NCBI RefSeq assembly: GCF_029688925.1
Contig: NZ_JARUKY010000022.1
Span: 1 to 64,000, forward strand
Source: Evansella sp. AB-P1
GTDB taxonomy: Bacteria; Bacillota; Bacilli; Bacillales; Salisediminibacteriaceae
Direction of reading: 5' to 3'
Length of the DNA: 64,000 nucleotides
Shown: positions 27,885-35,811 of the stretch, piece after piece
Layout: each line of letters starts with the position of its first letter
How positions within the stretch are numbered: the stretch's first letter is position 1
The notes under the pieces: model-generated
The model's database searches: none
What the model saw: only the letters and a program-made list of their open reading frames with translations
Told to the model about the DNA's origin: nothing
Translations under genes and position numbers: made by a program

Positions 27885-28263
27885 TTCCTTCTTTTTCCTA
27901 TCCAACACAAACACCCCATTGTAAAATTATCTGAGCATTCCCTTAGCTCAGAAGTATTGGTCATCACTGAAAATAATATTGTAATAATCATGATGAGCTC
28001 TGTTATAACGTGATTATCTTCATTCTGAGAAAAAGGGATACCAATTTAAATTAATATTGGATATGTGAAGTCAATCACACAATACAATTTTGTCATAAAC
28101 AACTTTATTTATCAAAAATTTAGCTTTATTCATATGTTTCATCATCTATTGTTTTTCTATTTGTGGTAATGATCTCCTCACATAAAAATACCTTTCTGTC
28201 TAAACCTAATAATGTTTGGAGCAACATTTTGTTTTTCCAACATTCAAAAGGAGGGCGACTAAA
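27885..28263. other. Non-coding spacer before the small glycine/asparagine-rich gene
   Basis: About 380 A+T-rich bases between divergent genes. I find no convincing ORF, hairpin or operator, only the ribosome binding site AGGAGGG at the right end. Confidence 0.4.
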
Positions 28264-28461
28264 ATGGATATGTTTGGTATGAAAAAAAGAAACAATAATA
28301 AAAATGGATTAATGATGTCATTAGTTGGTATAGGTATTGGGGCTGCTGCCTATGGAATGATGCGCGGCCGTAATAATAGCAATAGTAATAATGGAAATGC
28401 AACGAATAATAACATAATGGAGCCAGTACAAAACGCCATTAATCAAATGCGTAATAGCTAA
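28264..28461 (+). CDS. Small glycine/asparagine-rich protein, YrzQ/DUF3918-like
   Basis: A 65-residue protein: basic N-terminus, one short hydrophobic glycine-rich segment (SLVGIGIGAAAYGMM, about residues 20-34) and an asparagine/serine-rich tail. The architecture resembles the YrzQ/DUF3918 small membrane proteins of bacilli, whose function is unknown. ATG 28264 has AGGAGGG 8 bases upstream, a strong site, so I consider the gene real; an ATG 16 codons earlier is unsupported. A bidirectional terminator follows. Confidence 0.72.
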   Translation: MDMFGMKKRNNNKNGLMMSLVGIGIGAAAYGMMRGRNNSNSNNGNATNNNIMEPVQNAINQMRNS

Positions 28462-28507
28462 TAAGGATAAATCCATCCTATTAATTCTGGAGGCTATTAC
28501 GAATAAT

Positions 28508-28556
28508 GGAAGGTATCCTTAATAAAATTTTAAGGATACCTTCCATACAATTTTTT
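28508..28556. terminator. Bidirectional terminator between small protein and dynamin genes
   Basis: Perfect 13-bp stem GGAAGGTATCCTT (28508-28520) and AAGGATACCTTCC (28532-28544), followed on the plus strand by ATACAATTTTTT. It lies between convergent genes. Confidence 0.88.
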
Positions 28557-28566
28557 ACTCTTTTAA

Positions 28567-31500
28567 TTAAACTTTCTTTGCTAATTTCTTAAATTCCTGC
28601 TCTAAAGTAGCTTTTTGATCAGGATCTGTCAAAGACTTAAAACGATTCACTTCTTCATGTATTGCTTGAATTAGCCTATTTTTAAGCTCCGTTTCCATAG
28701 TTCTGAGCTTTTCATCAAGCTGTTTTAATATCAATTCTGTACATAGAGAAATAACCCTTGCTGCATCTTTACTACCGTTAAAAACTAGCTTTTCCTTCAC
28801 CACTTTCACTTTCCCTTGTTCAAAAAAATCTTTCTTAGACTTTACTTCGTTTCGATATATTTCTGTTTCTATTTGTAGTTTTGGGTATTGGATTTTAAAA
28901 GAATCAGCTGTCATCTCAACCTTTGTCTCACATGAAACATAAGGAAGAAACTTCCTAATCAAATGTAATTTTTCTCCCATCCATTTTTCTAAGCGCGTTA
29001 CTAATATTTGTTCAATACGAATCAAATTCCCTTCAATTTCTTGTTTAAGAAATTGATCACCAAAATGCTTCCACTCATTCACACCATTTTCAAATTGTTT
29101 AAATAGCTCTTTTTTATTATCACTAGTCATCACTGCTACATTAATCGCTGTGGTGAAATAATCATTTAATACGTAGGTCATACGTTCCTTTAAATACGTA
29201 CTTAATTGCTCTAAATCATTTTGAACATCTCTGTCTAGATATTGTAGTGATGATTCATTGACTTTAGAAATCTGTTCCTCTACCGTTCGTTTAAGCTGTA
29301 AATAATTTTCTTGTTGCTCTTCCTCTGATCTACTCATCAGAGTTATACTATCACCAATTTTATTAACATAATGACGAAGTTCATCAGTGATTAGATTGAC
29401 ACTTAACATTTTCAATTGCAAAATGGTGTCTTTGTAAAAGGAGTGTTCAAATTTCCCAAAGGACGTTTCTTGAATGGTACCTTCCTTTTTAGCTACTAGT
29501 CCATCTCTACTCGATAGGTCGTAAAGTCGTGGCTTCATAATTCCATTACTTATTAATTGATCTCTCACATGCTTTTTGACACCATTTAATTCCCCAATAC
29601 TTCCTGCTAAATCAGAAGCATTTATAATAAAATATAACTTATCATTCTGAAAGCTCTCATTGACCTTCCCTATTTGCTGTAAAAAATATTGATCTGCTTT
29701 TGAAAAGGAGTGATTGTAATAGGTCAAATAAAAAATTGCATCAGACTTTCTAAGCTGTTGAAAAGCAACATTTGTATGCCTTCCATGTATAGAATTAACC
29801 CCTGGAGTATCTACTAATATAATGCCACTTTCTGTGACTGGACAATTATAATAAATATTGACCTCACTCACTAGGCTTGCTTTTTTTTCATTCGTAATTA
29901 TTTCATTTACATCTACAAGATCTACAATAAATTCATTCCCTAAGTTCCATTCGGTTGAAGTTAAACTTTCTTTTAATGTAACTAAATATTGGCTACACGT
30001 TCTTTGCCAGCTTGATAAATTCTTTTCTTTTAAAGGCTTCCAACTAGTTAGATTATAAAGGTCTAAATTTATCCCAAGTTGTTCACTTAATGATTTTACT
30101 TCATCATTTAGCATTTCATTCGATTTTAAAGATATTCTAGCTGTACCGTGAGGATTCTTTTCATTTCCCCTTTGGATGATGTTCACCGTTGCTGTAGTTG
30201 GATTTGGTGATACAGGAAGAATATTTTCACCTATTAACGCATTTGCAAAGCTTGATTTACCAGCACTAAAAGCACCAAATAACGAAATAACAAACTCTCT
30301 TTCACTATATCGCTTTATTCGTTCAATAATGCTGTTACGATCATCATACAGCATAGCTTGTTGCCTATTCGAAAGTAATATCTCGTTTATTGATTGAAGC
30401 CAATGACCAGTTCCTTCTTCATCAAATGTAACAGGTTCCTCTTTATCTTCAATGATCTTTTCCGCATCAATGACACTTTCTGTCGGTAGCTGAATATTCA
30501 TTGACTTTTTCTTTTCTACGTCTGGATATGATTTTTGGCCAGCCTGTTCTAATAATTCTCGGTAATATGTGTCTGGTGGGAATTTATTAATAATATCCTC
30601 AATCTTTTCTTTTTGCCTTTTATACCTTTTTTCAATGTCATTTAATTCTGTCGAGTAATCTTCTACTGCTTTTAGCTTCTGTAAACGTTCTTCAATTCTA
30701 ATAATATTTTGTTTTACATTCTCCTCCAAACCAGCTATTTGTTGATCTAGCACGACTTTCCCTTTATTTTCTATTTCCTTAACAATGATTGAGGTTATTT
30801 CCTTTGTAAAGGTGTACACGTAATCCCTATTCGTTATATTTGACTTCACACGTTCCTTTAACCATGAAGCCGACACCGTAAAAGTAAGCTTATTTATAGC
30901 TTCTTCAAATTCACTTACATTTGTAAGATGGGACCGATCTATTTTTTGAAAATACGTTTGTAAATGAAATAATAATTGGGTTTTTATTTTATTTTGCAGC
31001 TCATTTACAACCAGCTGTAATCGTCTTTCTTGTTCTTCCTCCGTTTTTTTCTTAGAAAACAAAAAACCTACCTTGAAACCAGGTTGAATACTTTCGATCC
31101 AGTTTCTTGTTAGTTCTGTTGTCGTATAAGGAAAAAGAGTTACATTCTTAAATAATCCGCCAAGCTCTTCTGTATATTCTTTTCTAATGTTTGTTTTATA
31201 ATTTTTTAATGATTCAAGTTCTTTTTTTAACTCTTCTTGCTCTTTTAATAAAGAAAAATCTAATCCTTCACTTTCCATATTAGCAACAACTTCGTCTTTT
31301 TTCTCCCGTTCTTCCTCGGTAATTCGTTGCTGAACAATTTGATAAAACCCTTGCTCTAGACGAAGCTGCGAACTCTGAAGGAGCTGTTCATTATTAAATA
31401 AAAGAGACTTTATTTCTCTTTCAAATTGTACGTATTGATTGTGAGGATGTGTTTTTTCTTTCATCGTTGTAAAATAAATTTTATGAATATGAATATCCCA

Positions 31501-32145
31501 TTGATTAAATACATCAAGTATGGATTGCTTGAATTTTGAAAAGGGTATTTCTTCCTCGTTGTGCTTATCTATTTGATTAATGACAATATAGATTGTCTTT
31601 TTTTCTAAAGACAGTTGTTTCAAAAAATATAAGTTTGTTTCTGATTGAACATGGTTGTAATCCATAACATAAACGATTACATCCGTCGTGTATAACTGCT
31701 CCACTGTAACAGCTTCATGTGATTCATCTGTTGAATCAACACCAGGTGTATCCAAGATGGAGCTATTTTCTCCTAAAAACGGGAGAGGAGCTTTGATGGA
31801 TATATTCGATATCTCTTGTCCGTCCATCCCCCACTCTCTTACTTTATTCCAAGGAATCTCTTGGTTCCAACTATTTTCAACTCCTCTTTTAATAATGCTT
31901 AAGCCTAATTCACCATTTGTTATATTAATAATATTTGCACTCGTTGGTATAGGACTAGTAGGTAATATATTTGCTCCTAATAACGTGTTAATGATTGTTG
32001 ATTTACCTGAAGAGAAATGTCCACTAAAGGCTATTTCAAATGTATTGGAATTACTTTTTTCATTTATTTTCCTGAAACGGTTTCTTTCGTCTTCTAATAA
32101 AGATATCTCACTATCAATATGTACTTGTTCTTTTAATACAGTCAC
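28567..32145 (-). CDS. dynA: Double-headed bacterial dynamin (DynA type)
   Basis: A protein of about 1190 residues with two fused dynamin-like GTPases, the DynA (YpbR) architecture of Bacillus. First GTPase: GHFSSGKST near residue 43, DTPGVDS, NQID. Second: GAFSAGKSS near residue 628, DTPGVNS, NASD. Each is followed by long coiled-coil stalk helices. DynA tethers and fuses membranes and helps cells resist membrane stress and phage lysis. Start: GTG 32145 with GAGGTGAT 7 bases upstream; ATG 32154 three codons earlier is possible, and ATG at 32187 would add an unlikely hydrophobic leader. The MFS gene lies about 110 bases upstream on the same strand. Confidence 0.94.
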   Translation of the reverse strand: MTVLKEQVHIDSEISLLEDERNRFRKINEKSNSNTFEIAFSGHFSSGKSTIINTLLGANILPTSPIPTSANIINITNGELGLSIIKRGVENSWNQEIPWNKVREWGMDGQEISNISIKAPLPFLGENSSILDTPGVDSTDESHEAVTVEQLYTTDVIVYVMDYNHVQSETNLYFLKQLSLEKKTIYIVINQIDKHNEEEIPFSKFKQSILDVFNQWDIHIHKIYFTTMKEKTHPHNQYVQFEREIKSLLFNNEQLLQSSQLRLEQGFYQIVQQRITEEEREKKDEVVANMESEGLDFSLLKEQEELKKELESLKNYKTNIRKEYTEELGGLFKNVTLFPYTTTELTRNWIESIQPGFKVGFLFSKKKTEEEQERRLQLVVNELQNKIKTQLLFHLQTYFQKIDRSHLTNVSEFEEAINKLTFTVSASWLKERVKSNITNRDYVYTFTKEITSIIVKEIENKGKVVLDQQIAGLEENVKQNIIRIEERLQKLKAVEDYSTELNDIEKRYKRQKEKIEDIINKFPPDTYYRELLEQAGQKSYPDVEKKKSMNIQLPTESVIDAEKIIEDKEEPVTFDEEGTGHWLQSINEILLSNRQQAMLYDDRNSIIERIKRYSEREFVISLFGAFSAGKSSFANALIGENILPVSPNPTTATVNIIQRGNEKNPHGTARISLKSNEMLNDEVKSLSEQLGINLDLYNLTSWKPLKEKNLSSWQRTCSQYLVTLKESLTSTEWNLGNEFIVDLVDVNEIITNEKKASLVSEVNIYYNCPVTESGIILVDTPGVNSIHGRHTNVAFQQLRKSDAIFYLTYYNHSFSKADQYFLQQIGKVNESFQNDKLYFIINASDLAGSIGELNGVKKHVRDQLISNGIMKPRLYDLSSRDGLVAKKEGTIQETSFGKFEHSFYKDTILQLKMLSVNLITDELRHYVNKIGDSITLMSRSEEEQQENYLQLKRTVEEQISKVNESSLQYLDRDVQNDLEQLSTYLKERMTYVLNDYFTTAINVAVMTSDNKKELFKQFENGVNEWKHFGDQFLKQEIEGNLIRIEQILVTRLEKWMGEKLHLIRKFLPYVSCETKVEMTADSFKIQYPKLQIETEIYRNEVKSKKDFFEQGKVKVVKEKLVFNGSKDAARVISLCTELILKQLDEKLRTMETELKNRLIQAIHEEVNRFKSLTDPDQKATLEQEFKKLAKKV

Positions 32146-32258
32146 TTTACTCATCACCTCTGTACTTTCTACTATAACAAATATCAAAATAATGAAAAGT
32201 ATTTTACATTTCCAAATTCTTCGATCGATGAAAATTCTATTAAAAACTTGTAGTCCTG

Positions 32259-33434
32259 TTAATTTTCCATTTGAATTTTAGATTTCTCTCGTCTGTCTTT
32301 TCTCATTAAATAAACATAAGTAACAGAAGCTAACAAACAACCAAACAATGTGATAATTCCACATAACAGATAAGCTCCTTGAGGTGAAAAATGCTCCATA
32401 TACCAACCGCCACCAGCACTACCTATTAAGCCACCCATTCCCATAGTAGAAGCCATAAACATTAGCTGTCCTGTAGCTAACAGTTCCTTCGGTAATTGCT
32501 TTGTTACATATGTGAAGGCTGCAACAAATAAAAAAGGAAAAGTTATTCCTTGCATCCCTTGTAAATAAATTAGTATTTGAGGGTCATCAAAGTAGCCGTA
32601 CAAAAACCAGCGTATAGAAAAAAGAAATGCTGCAATTGCTACGAGTCCTATTTCATGATAACGCTTAATAAGCATTCCTGTTAAAACAAAGGCAGGTACG
32701 GAGGAAAAAGTAGCAATCATCCAAGCAAGACCAACTTGTGATTCCCTTCCTCCTACCTCCGTTAAGTAAATAGAAAATAAACTATCATTCATTTTGTGTG
32801 TGATAAGTAAAATAAAGGTTATAAATACCATCCATAAATACTTTTTATTCTTTACTATAATTTTTACGGAAGATATAGAAATTGGTGCCTGGTTTTTTCC
32901 TCCTCTCCGTTTATCATATAGAAGAAAAACAAGAGGAATAGCTACAATCATAATAATGCCATACATCCAACCAATATATTGGATCCCAACTATGCCAATG
33001 ATAATTCCTAATATAAAAGAGGAGGTACCAACACCTACCGTCCCACAAGATCGAAGTACTCCGTAGTTTTTATTATGATCTGTAGCAAATTGCATGGCTA
33101 TACTATCTGTTAACGGTCCGCTAGAAGTCATAAAAAACATAAAAAATGTATAAAGAAAAATGATTAAAATAAATGTATTAGCAGAAAAAAACAAGCTACT
33201 AGTTAACAACGAAAAAATCATTACAAACAATAATACTGTTCTCGTCGACTTAATTTTATCACTTACAAAACCCCAAAAAGGCTGGCCAATAACGGATATA
33301 ATAGAACCCATTGCAACAATCAATCCAATTTGGTCCTTTCCTAAGCCTTGACTTTGGAGATAAAGGGGAACATACATAATCACAACAGAAAAGGAGAAAA
33401 ACAACGTAAAATAAAATAACCCAATTCGCACCAT
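32259..33434 (-). CDS. MFS transporter (MFS_1-like)
   Basis: A 391-residue secondary transporter with twelve predicted transmembrane helices. The loop 2-3 MFS signature is GFVSDKIKSTR near residue 55, and the layout resembles the LacY/nucleoside-symporter-like MFS_1 group. The substrate is unknown. ATG with AAGGAG 9 bases upstream. It precedes dynA on the same strand with a gap of about 110 bases and no obvious terminator, so partial readthrough into dynA is possible. A family A repeat begins right upstream of its ribosome binding site. Confidence 0.88.
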   Translation of the reverse strand: MVRIGLFYFTLFFSFSVVIMYVPLYLQSQGLGKDQIGLIVAMGSIISVIGQPFWGFVSDKIKSTRTVLLFVMIFSLLTSSLFFSANTFILIIFLYTFFMFFMTSSGPLTDSIAMQFATDHNKNYGVLRSCGTVGVGTSSFILGIIIGIVGIQYIGWMYGIIMIVAIPLVFLLYDKRRGGKNQAPISISSVKIIVKNKKYLWMVFITFILLITHKMNDSLFSIYLTEVGGRESQVGLAWMIATFSSVPAFVLTGMLIKRYHEIGLVAIAAFLFSIRWFLYGYFDDPQILIYLQGMQGITFPFLFVAAFTYVTKQLPKELLATGQLMFMASTMGMGGLIGSAGGGWYMEHFSPQGAYLLCGIITLFGCLLASVTYVYLMRKDRREKSKIQMEN

Positions 33435-33451
33435 AATTTATAACTCCTTTA

Positions 33452-33575
33452 GTAAGAAAAGCACAAGGCGCCCCAATTACGCCTAAGTACAGCCTACGTC
33501 CTATAGGCAACGGCGTAATATCGACATCCTGACTCCTAGACATCAATAGAAAAAACATATAAATTCTTACTTAAA
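33452..33575 (+). repeat. Dispersed repeat family A, copy A7
   Basis: The most complete copy. It starts AGTAAGAAAAGCACAAGGCGC and ends TAAATTCTTACT, so the two ends are complementary. The core has perfect outer arms ATTACGCC (33476-33483) and GGCGTAAT (33512-33519) around GCCTA/TAGGC (33492-33496, 33504-33508). TATCGACATCCTGAC follows. It sits directly upstream of the MFS gene. Confidence 0.85.
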
Positions 33576-33715
33576 AAAACAGTTTTCTTTTTGATAAAAA
33601 TCTTGTATTATACGTAAAGGATAACATTAAATTACTGTAGCATCATTTTATATGAACCATGATAAAAAGATGTTCCCAATAATATCTTAAACAATTAAAA
33701 CTAAATAAAAAGCTT

Positions 33716-33741
33716 AAACAACCTATTTTTATAGGTTGTTT
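33716..33741. other. Perfect hairpin next to the GNAT leader
   Basis: AAACAACCTAT (33716-33726), loop TTTT, ATAGGTTGTTT (33731-33741). It could terminate transcription entering from either side, or be the first hairpin of the GNAT leader. Its 3' end overlaps the start of the tRNA-like stretch by two bases. Confidence 0.6.
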
Positions 33742-33807
33742 ATGGGAAGGCAAATGGTGCGCCACCAGCATTACCTGGTTCTAGTGGGTTCGATTCCCAC
33801 CCCGAAA
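33740..33807 (+). ncRNA. tRNA-like sequence in the GNAT leader
   Basis: Sixty-eight bases that can be laid out as a degenerate cloverleaf. Acceptor TTATGGG (33740-33746) faces CCCGAAA (33801-33807), with five Watson-Crick pairs, one G-U and one mismatch. D-arm: GGC/GCC (33749-33751, 33761-33763), loop AAATGGTGC. Anticodon-like arm: ACCAG/CTGGT (33764-33768, 33775-33779), six-base loop CATTAC. Four-base variable region TCTA. T-arm: GTGGG/CCCAC (33784-33788, 33796-33800), loop TTCGATT, which is canonical. The short loop, the acceptor mismatch and the missing CCA argue against a working tRNA. Confidence 0.5.
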
Positions 33808-33837
33808 TTTTTGTACGTTAAAAAATTTCGAGGGTGG
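33797..33837 (+). promoter_or_regulatory. Long hairpin that competes with the tRNA-like fold
   Basis: CCACCCCGAAATTTTT (33797-33812) pairs with a 17-base tract at 33821-33837 (AAAAATTTCG, a bulged A, GGGTGG): sixteen pairs with one bulge and an 8-base loop. It uses the 3' strand of the T-arm and the acceptor strand, so it excludes the cloverleaf. No U-run follows, so it is not a simple terminator. The ribosome binding site GGAGGG at 33867 is itself in a small CCCTC/GAGGG hairpin (33857-33872). Confidence 0.6.
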
Positions 33838-33878
33838 ATCCCTATGGATTGGTCTGCCCTCATTGTGGAGGGAATAGA

Positions 33879-34439
33879 ATGCTGAAGAAAAGAGAAATGC
33901 AGGATTGTCAGGCTTTATACGAACTAATGGTGCACCCAGACGTCTTCCCTTTTGTTCGTCAAAAAGCATATTCATATGATGAGTATTTATTTTTAACAAA
34001 GCAGATAATAGAAGAGGAAGAACAAGGAAATTTAATCAGTCGTACAATAGTAGATGAATGGGGTTCTCCTATCGGGACAATTAATTTATTTGATATACAA
34101 CAACAAGCTGGCTTTTTAGGAACATGGCTTGGAAAACCATTTCATGGTAAGGGCTATAATAACTTAGCCAAAGACGCATTTTTTAATGAATTATTTTATG
34201 ACTTAAACATTGAACGAGTATTTTTAAAGATTAGAGTCGAAAATAAACGTTCTAATAATGCTGTACGAAAACTACCGTATGCAACGTTAGCGAACGAAAT
34301 ACACCAATCCCTTTATTTAGAGATTAATAATGGAATTGATCAATATAACCTTTTTGAGGTTTCGAAGGATTACTTCACACTTCACTCCATGCGTGCTACA
34401 GTTGCGTCTAATGAAAGAGAACACCTTAAAGAAGCATAA
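33879..34439 (+). CDS. GNAT family N-acetyltransferase
   Basis: A 186-residue cytosolic acetyltransferase. The acetyl-CoA binding motif A is visible as LGKPFHGKGYNN near residue 89, a variant of the Q/RxxGxG/A signature, followed by the ENKRSNNAVRKL motif B region near residue 127. It resembles the RimJ/RimL-like group, which acetylates ribosomal-protein N-termini or small molecules. Start at ATG 33879 with GGAGGG 6 bases upstream; a GTG at 33834 would add CPHCGG, which I regard as chance because it spans the ribosome binding site. A structured leader (33740-33872) precedes it. A bidirectional terminator follows. The substrate is unknown. Confidence 0.88.
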   Translation: MLKKREMQDCQALYELMVHPDVFPFVRQKAYSYDEYLFLTKQIIEEEEQGNLISRTIVDEWGSPIGTINLFDIQQQAGFLGTWLGKPFHGKGYNNLAKDAFFNELFYDLNIERVFLKIRVENKRSNNAVRKLPYATLANEIHQSLYLEINNGIDQYNLFEVSKDYFTLHSMRATVASNEREHLKEA

Positions 34440-34458
34440 TGAATAGTTTGAGAAATAT

Positions 34459-34491
34459 GAAAAACTACGGGAATTGCACCGTAGTTTTTTT
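34459..34491. terminator. Bidirectional terminator between GNAT and molybdenum hydroxylase genes
   Basis: Perfect stem AAAACTACGG (34461-34470) and CCGTAGTTTT (34479-34488), with a T-run on each strand; separates convergent units. Confidence 0.88.
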
Positions 34492-34513
34492 ACATTAAAG
34501 CATTTTAAACTGA

Positions 34514-34972
34514 TTATCTATTCTCATATAATGCGGATTTTACAGCCTTTTCTATCTCTTCATATCCAGTGCACCTACATATATTGGATTTTAACCATTC
34601 TTTTATTTTTTCATCTGTCGCATCTGGGTGATGGTTTATTAAAGCCTCACAATTCATAATAAAACCTGGAGTACAGTATCCACACTGAAATGCGAATTCT
34701 TCAATAAATGCTTTCTGTATGGTCGTATTCCTTAATCCCTCTATCGTAGTAATCTCTTTATCAATTCCTTCAATTGCTAACATTAGGCATGATTTCATAG
34801 GCATACCATCGATTGTTATTGTGCAGGCTCCGCAATCACCATTCAAGCAACCTGGCTTTGCCCCGGTTAAGCCCAAATTTTCACGTAATACATACAGCAA
34901 AGTATCACTATGACGAATCGTCGTTTCCCTTAGTTCCCCATTTATCTTTAATGTAATACTTATTAAAGACAT
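34514..34972 (-). CDS. Molybdenum hydroxylase iron-sulfur subunit
   Basis: The small (2Fe-2S) subunit, 152 residues, of a xanthine dehydrogenase family enzyme. The plant-type cluster is C-x4-C-x2-C (CLNGDCGAC, about residues 41-49) plus a cysteine near 62; the second cluster is CGYC near residue 98 and CRC near residue 131. It passes electrons from the molybdenum subunit to FAD. It is the last gene of a three-gene operon, 5 bases after the FAD subunit gene, with AAGGAG upstream. PucE-like in Bacillus subtilis terms. Confidence 0.93.
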   Translation of the reverse strand: MSLISITLKINGELRETTIRHSDTLLYVLRENLGLTGAKPGCLNGDCGACTITIDGMPMKSCLMLAIEGIDKEITTIEGLRNTTIQKAFIEEFAFQCGYCTPGFIMNCEALINHHPDATDEKIKEWLKSNICRCTGYEEIEKAVKSALYENR

Positions 34973-34977
34973 TGATA

Positions 34978-35811
34978 CTACACTCCTTCCAATTCTGAAA
35001 TAATATCTTTCAATGTATTTTTCAAAACAAATTGTCGATATTTATCAGACCCTTCCGTATCATTTAAAATAGGGGTTGGGACGTTTTCAATGAAATATTG
35101 AATCCTACTATCAGTAGTTATACTTCGATTATTTATTATTTGTTCTAGCTGTTGTGAACGAAATGGATATTCTGTAAGTCCGCTAATTGCAAGCCGTATT
35201 GTATTTTCTATCTTTAATGCAGCAATTGAAATAACTGGGTAGCCAGCATCCCATTGTCTTCTGCGTTTTATTGCTATATGTGAGGCATCTAAATACTTTT
35301 TATCGGTAACAAGCTGAATAAGCATTTCTCCATCGTCAAGTTGAAGCTCTTTATTAAAAATATCATTAATTGGTAAGGCTTTTATCCCATCCTCGCTAGC
35401 TATTAAAACTGTACTATTTGCTAATAAGAAAGGTAAAACTGCTTCACGATAAAAGATATTTCCACATATATTTCCTCCTAACGTTATTTTCGTTCTAGCC
35501 GTATGGTCTGCGACCTCACGGGAAACCTTTGATAACAATGGAAATAAATCATTGCTTTCTATTTGTGTCAGTGAAAGAGCAGCACCCAGATATAGATGTT
35601 TATCATCAAATTTTTGTACCATGCAATCATTAATATCTTTAATATCAATTACTGCTTCAGTGTATATATTGTTTAATCTTCCTAGTGTAATAATTTCTGT
35701 TCCACCAGAAAAATACATTGGCTCTTTTCCTCTTATCGCTAATGTTTTATATAATGAAACTGCCTCTTTCACAGTGGTTGGTTTATAATATTCAAATTGA
35801 AATGGTATCAT
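34978..35811 (-). CDS. Molybdenum hydroxylase FAD subunit
   Basis: The FAD-binding middle subunit, 277 residues. FAD-binding elements are FSGGTEI near residue 35 and [12 protein letters not shown] near residue 110, followed by the CO dehydrogenase flavoprotein C-terminal region (about 170-277). Its ATG overlaps the stop of the molybdenum subunit gene (ATGA), showing translational coupling; the ribosome binding site AAGGAGGGG lies within that gene. PucC-like. It would pass electrons to NAD or another acceptor. Confidence 0.92.
   Translation of the reverse strand: MIPFQFEYYKPTTVKEAVSLYKTLAIRGKEPMYFSGGTEIITLGRLNNIYTEAVIDIKDINDCMVQKFDDKHLYLGAALSLTQIESNDLFPLLSKVSREVADHTARTKITLGGNICGNIFYREAVLPFLLANSTVLIASEDGIKALPINDIFNKELQLDDGEMLIQLVTDKKYLDASHIAIKRRRQWDAGYPVISIAALKIENTIRLAISGLTEYPFRSQQLEQIINNRSITTDSRIQYFIENVPTPILNDTEGSDKYRQFVLKNTLKDIISELEGV

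Noticed and set aside
33740-33807. A functional tRNA gene
   Set aside because: The anticodon-like loop has six bases, the acceptor stem has a mismatch and a wobble, and CCA is absent. Kept only as a tRNA-like element.
33834-33878. An N-terminal extension of the GNAT protein containing CPHCGG
   Set aside because: It would start at a GTG without a ribosome binding site, and its last codons coincide with the strong GGAGGG site of the ATG at 33879.
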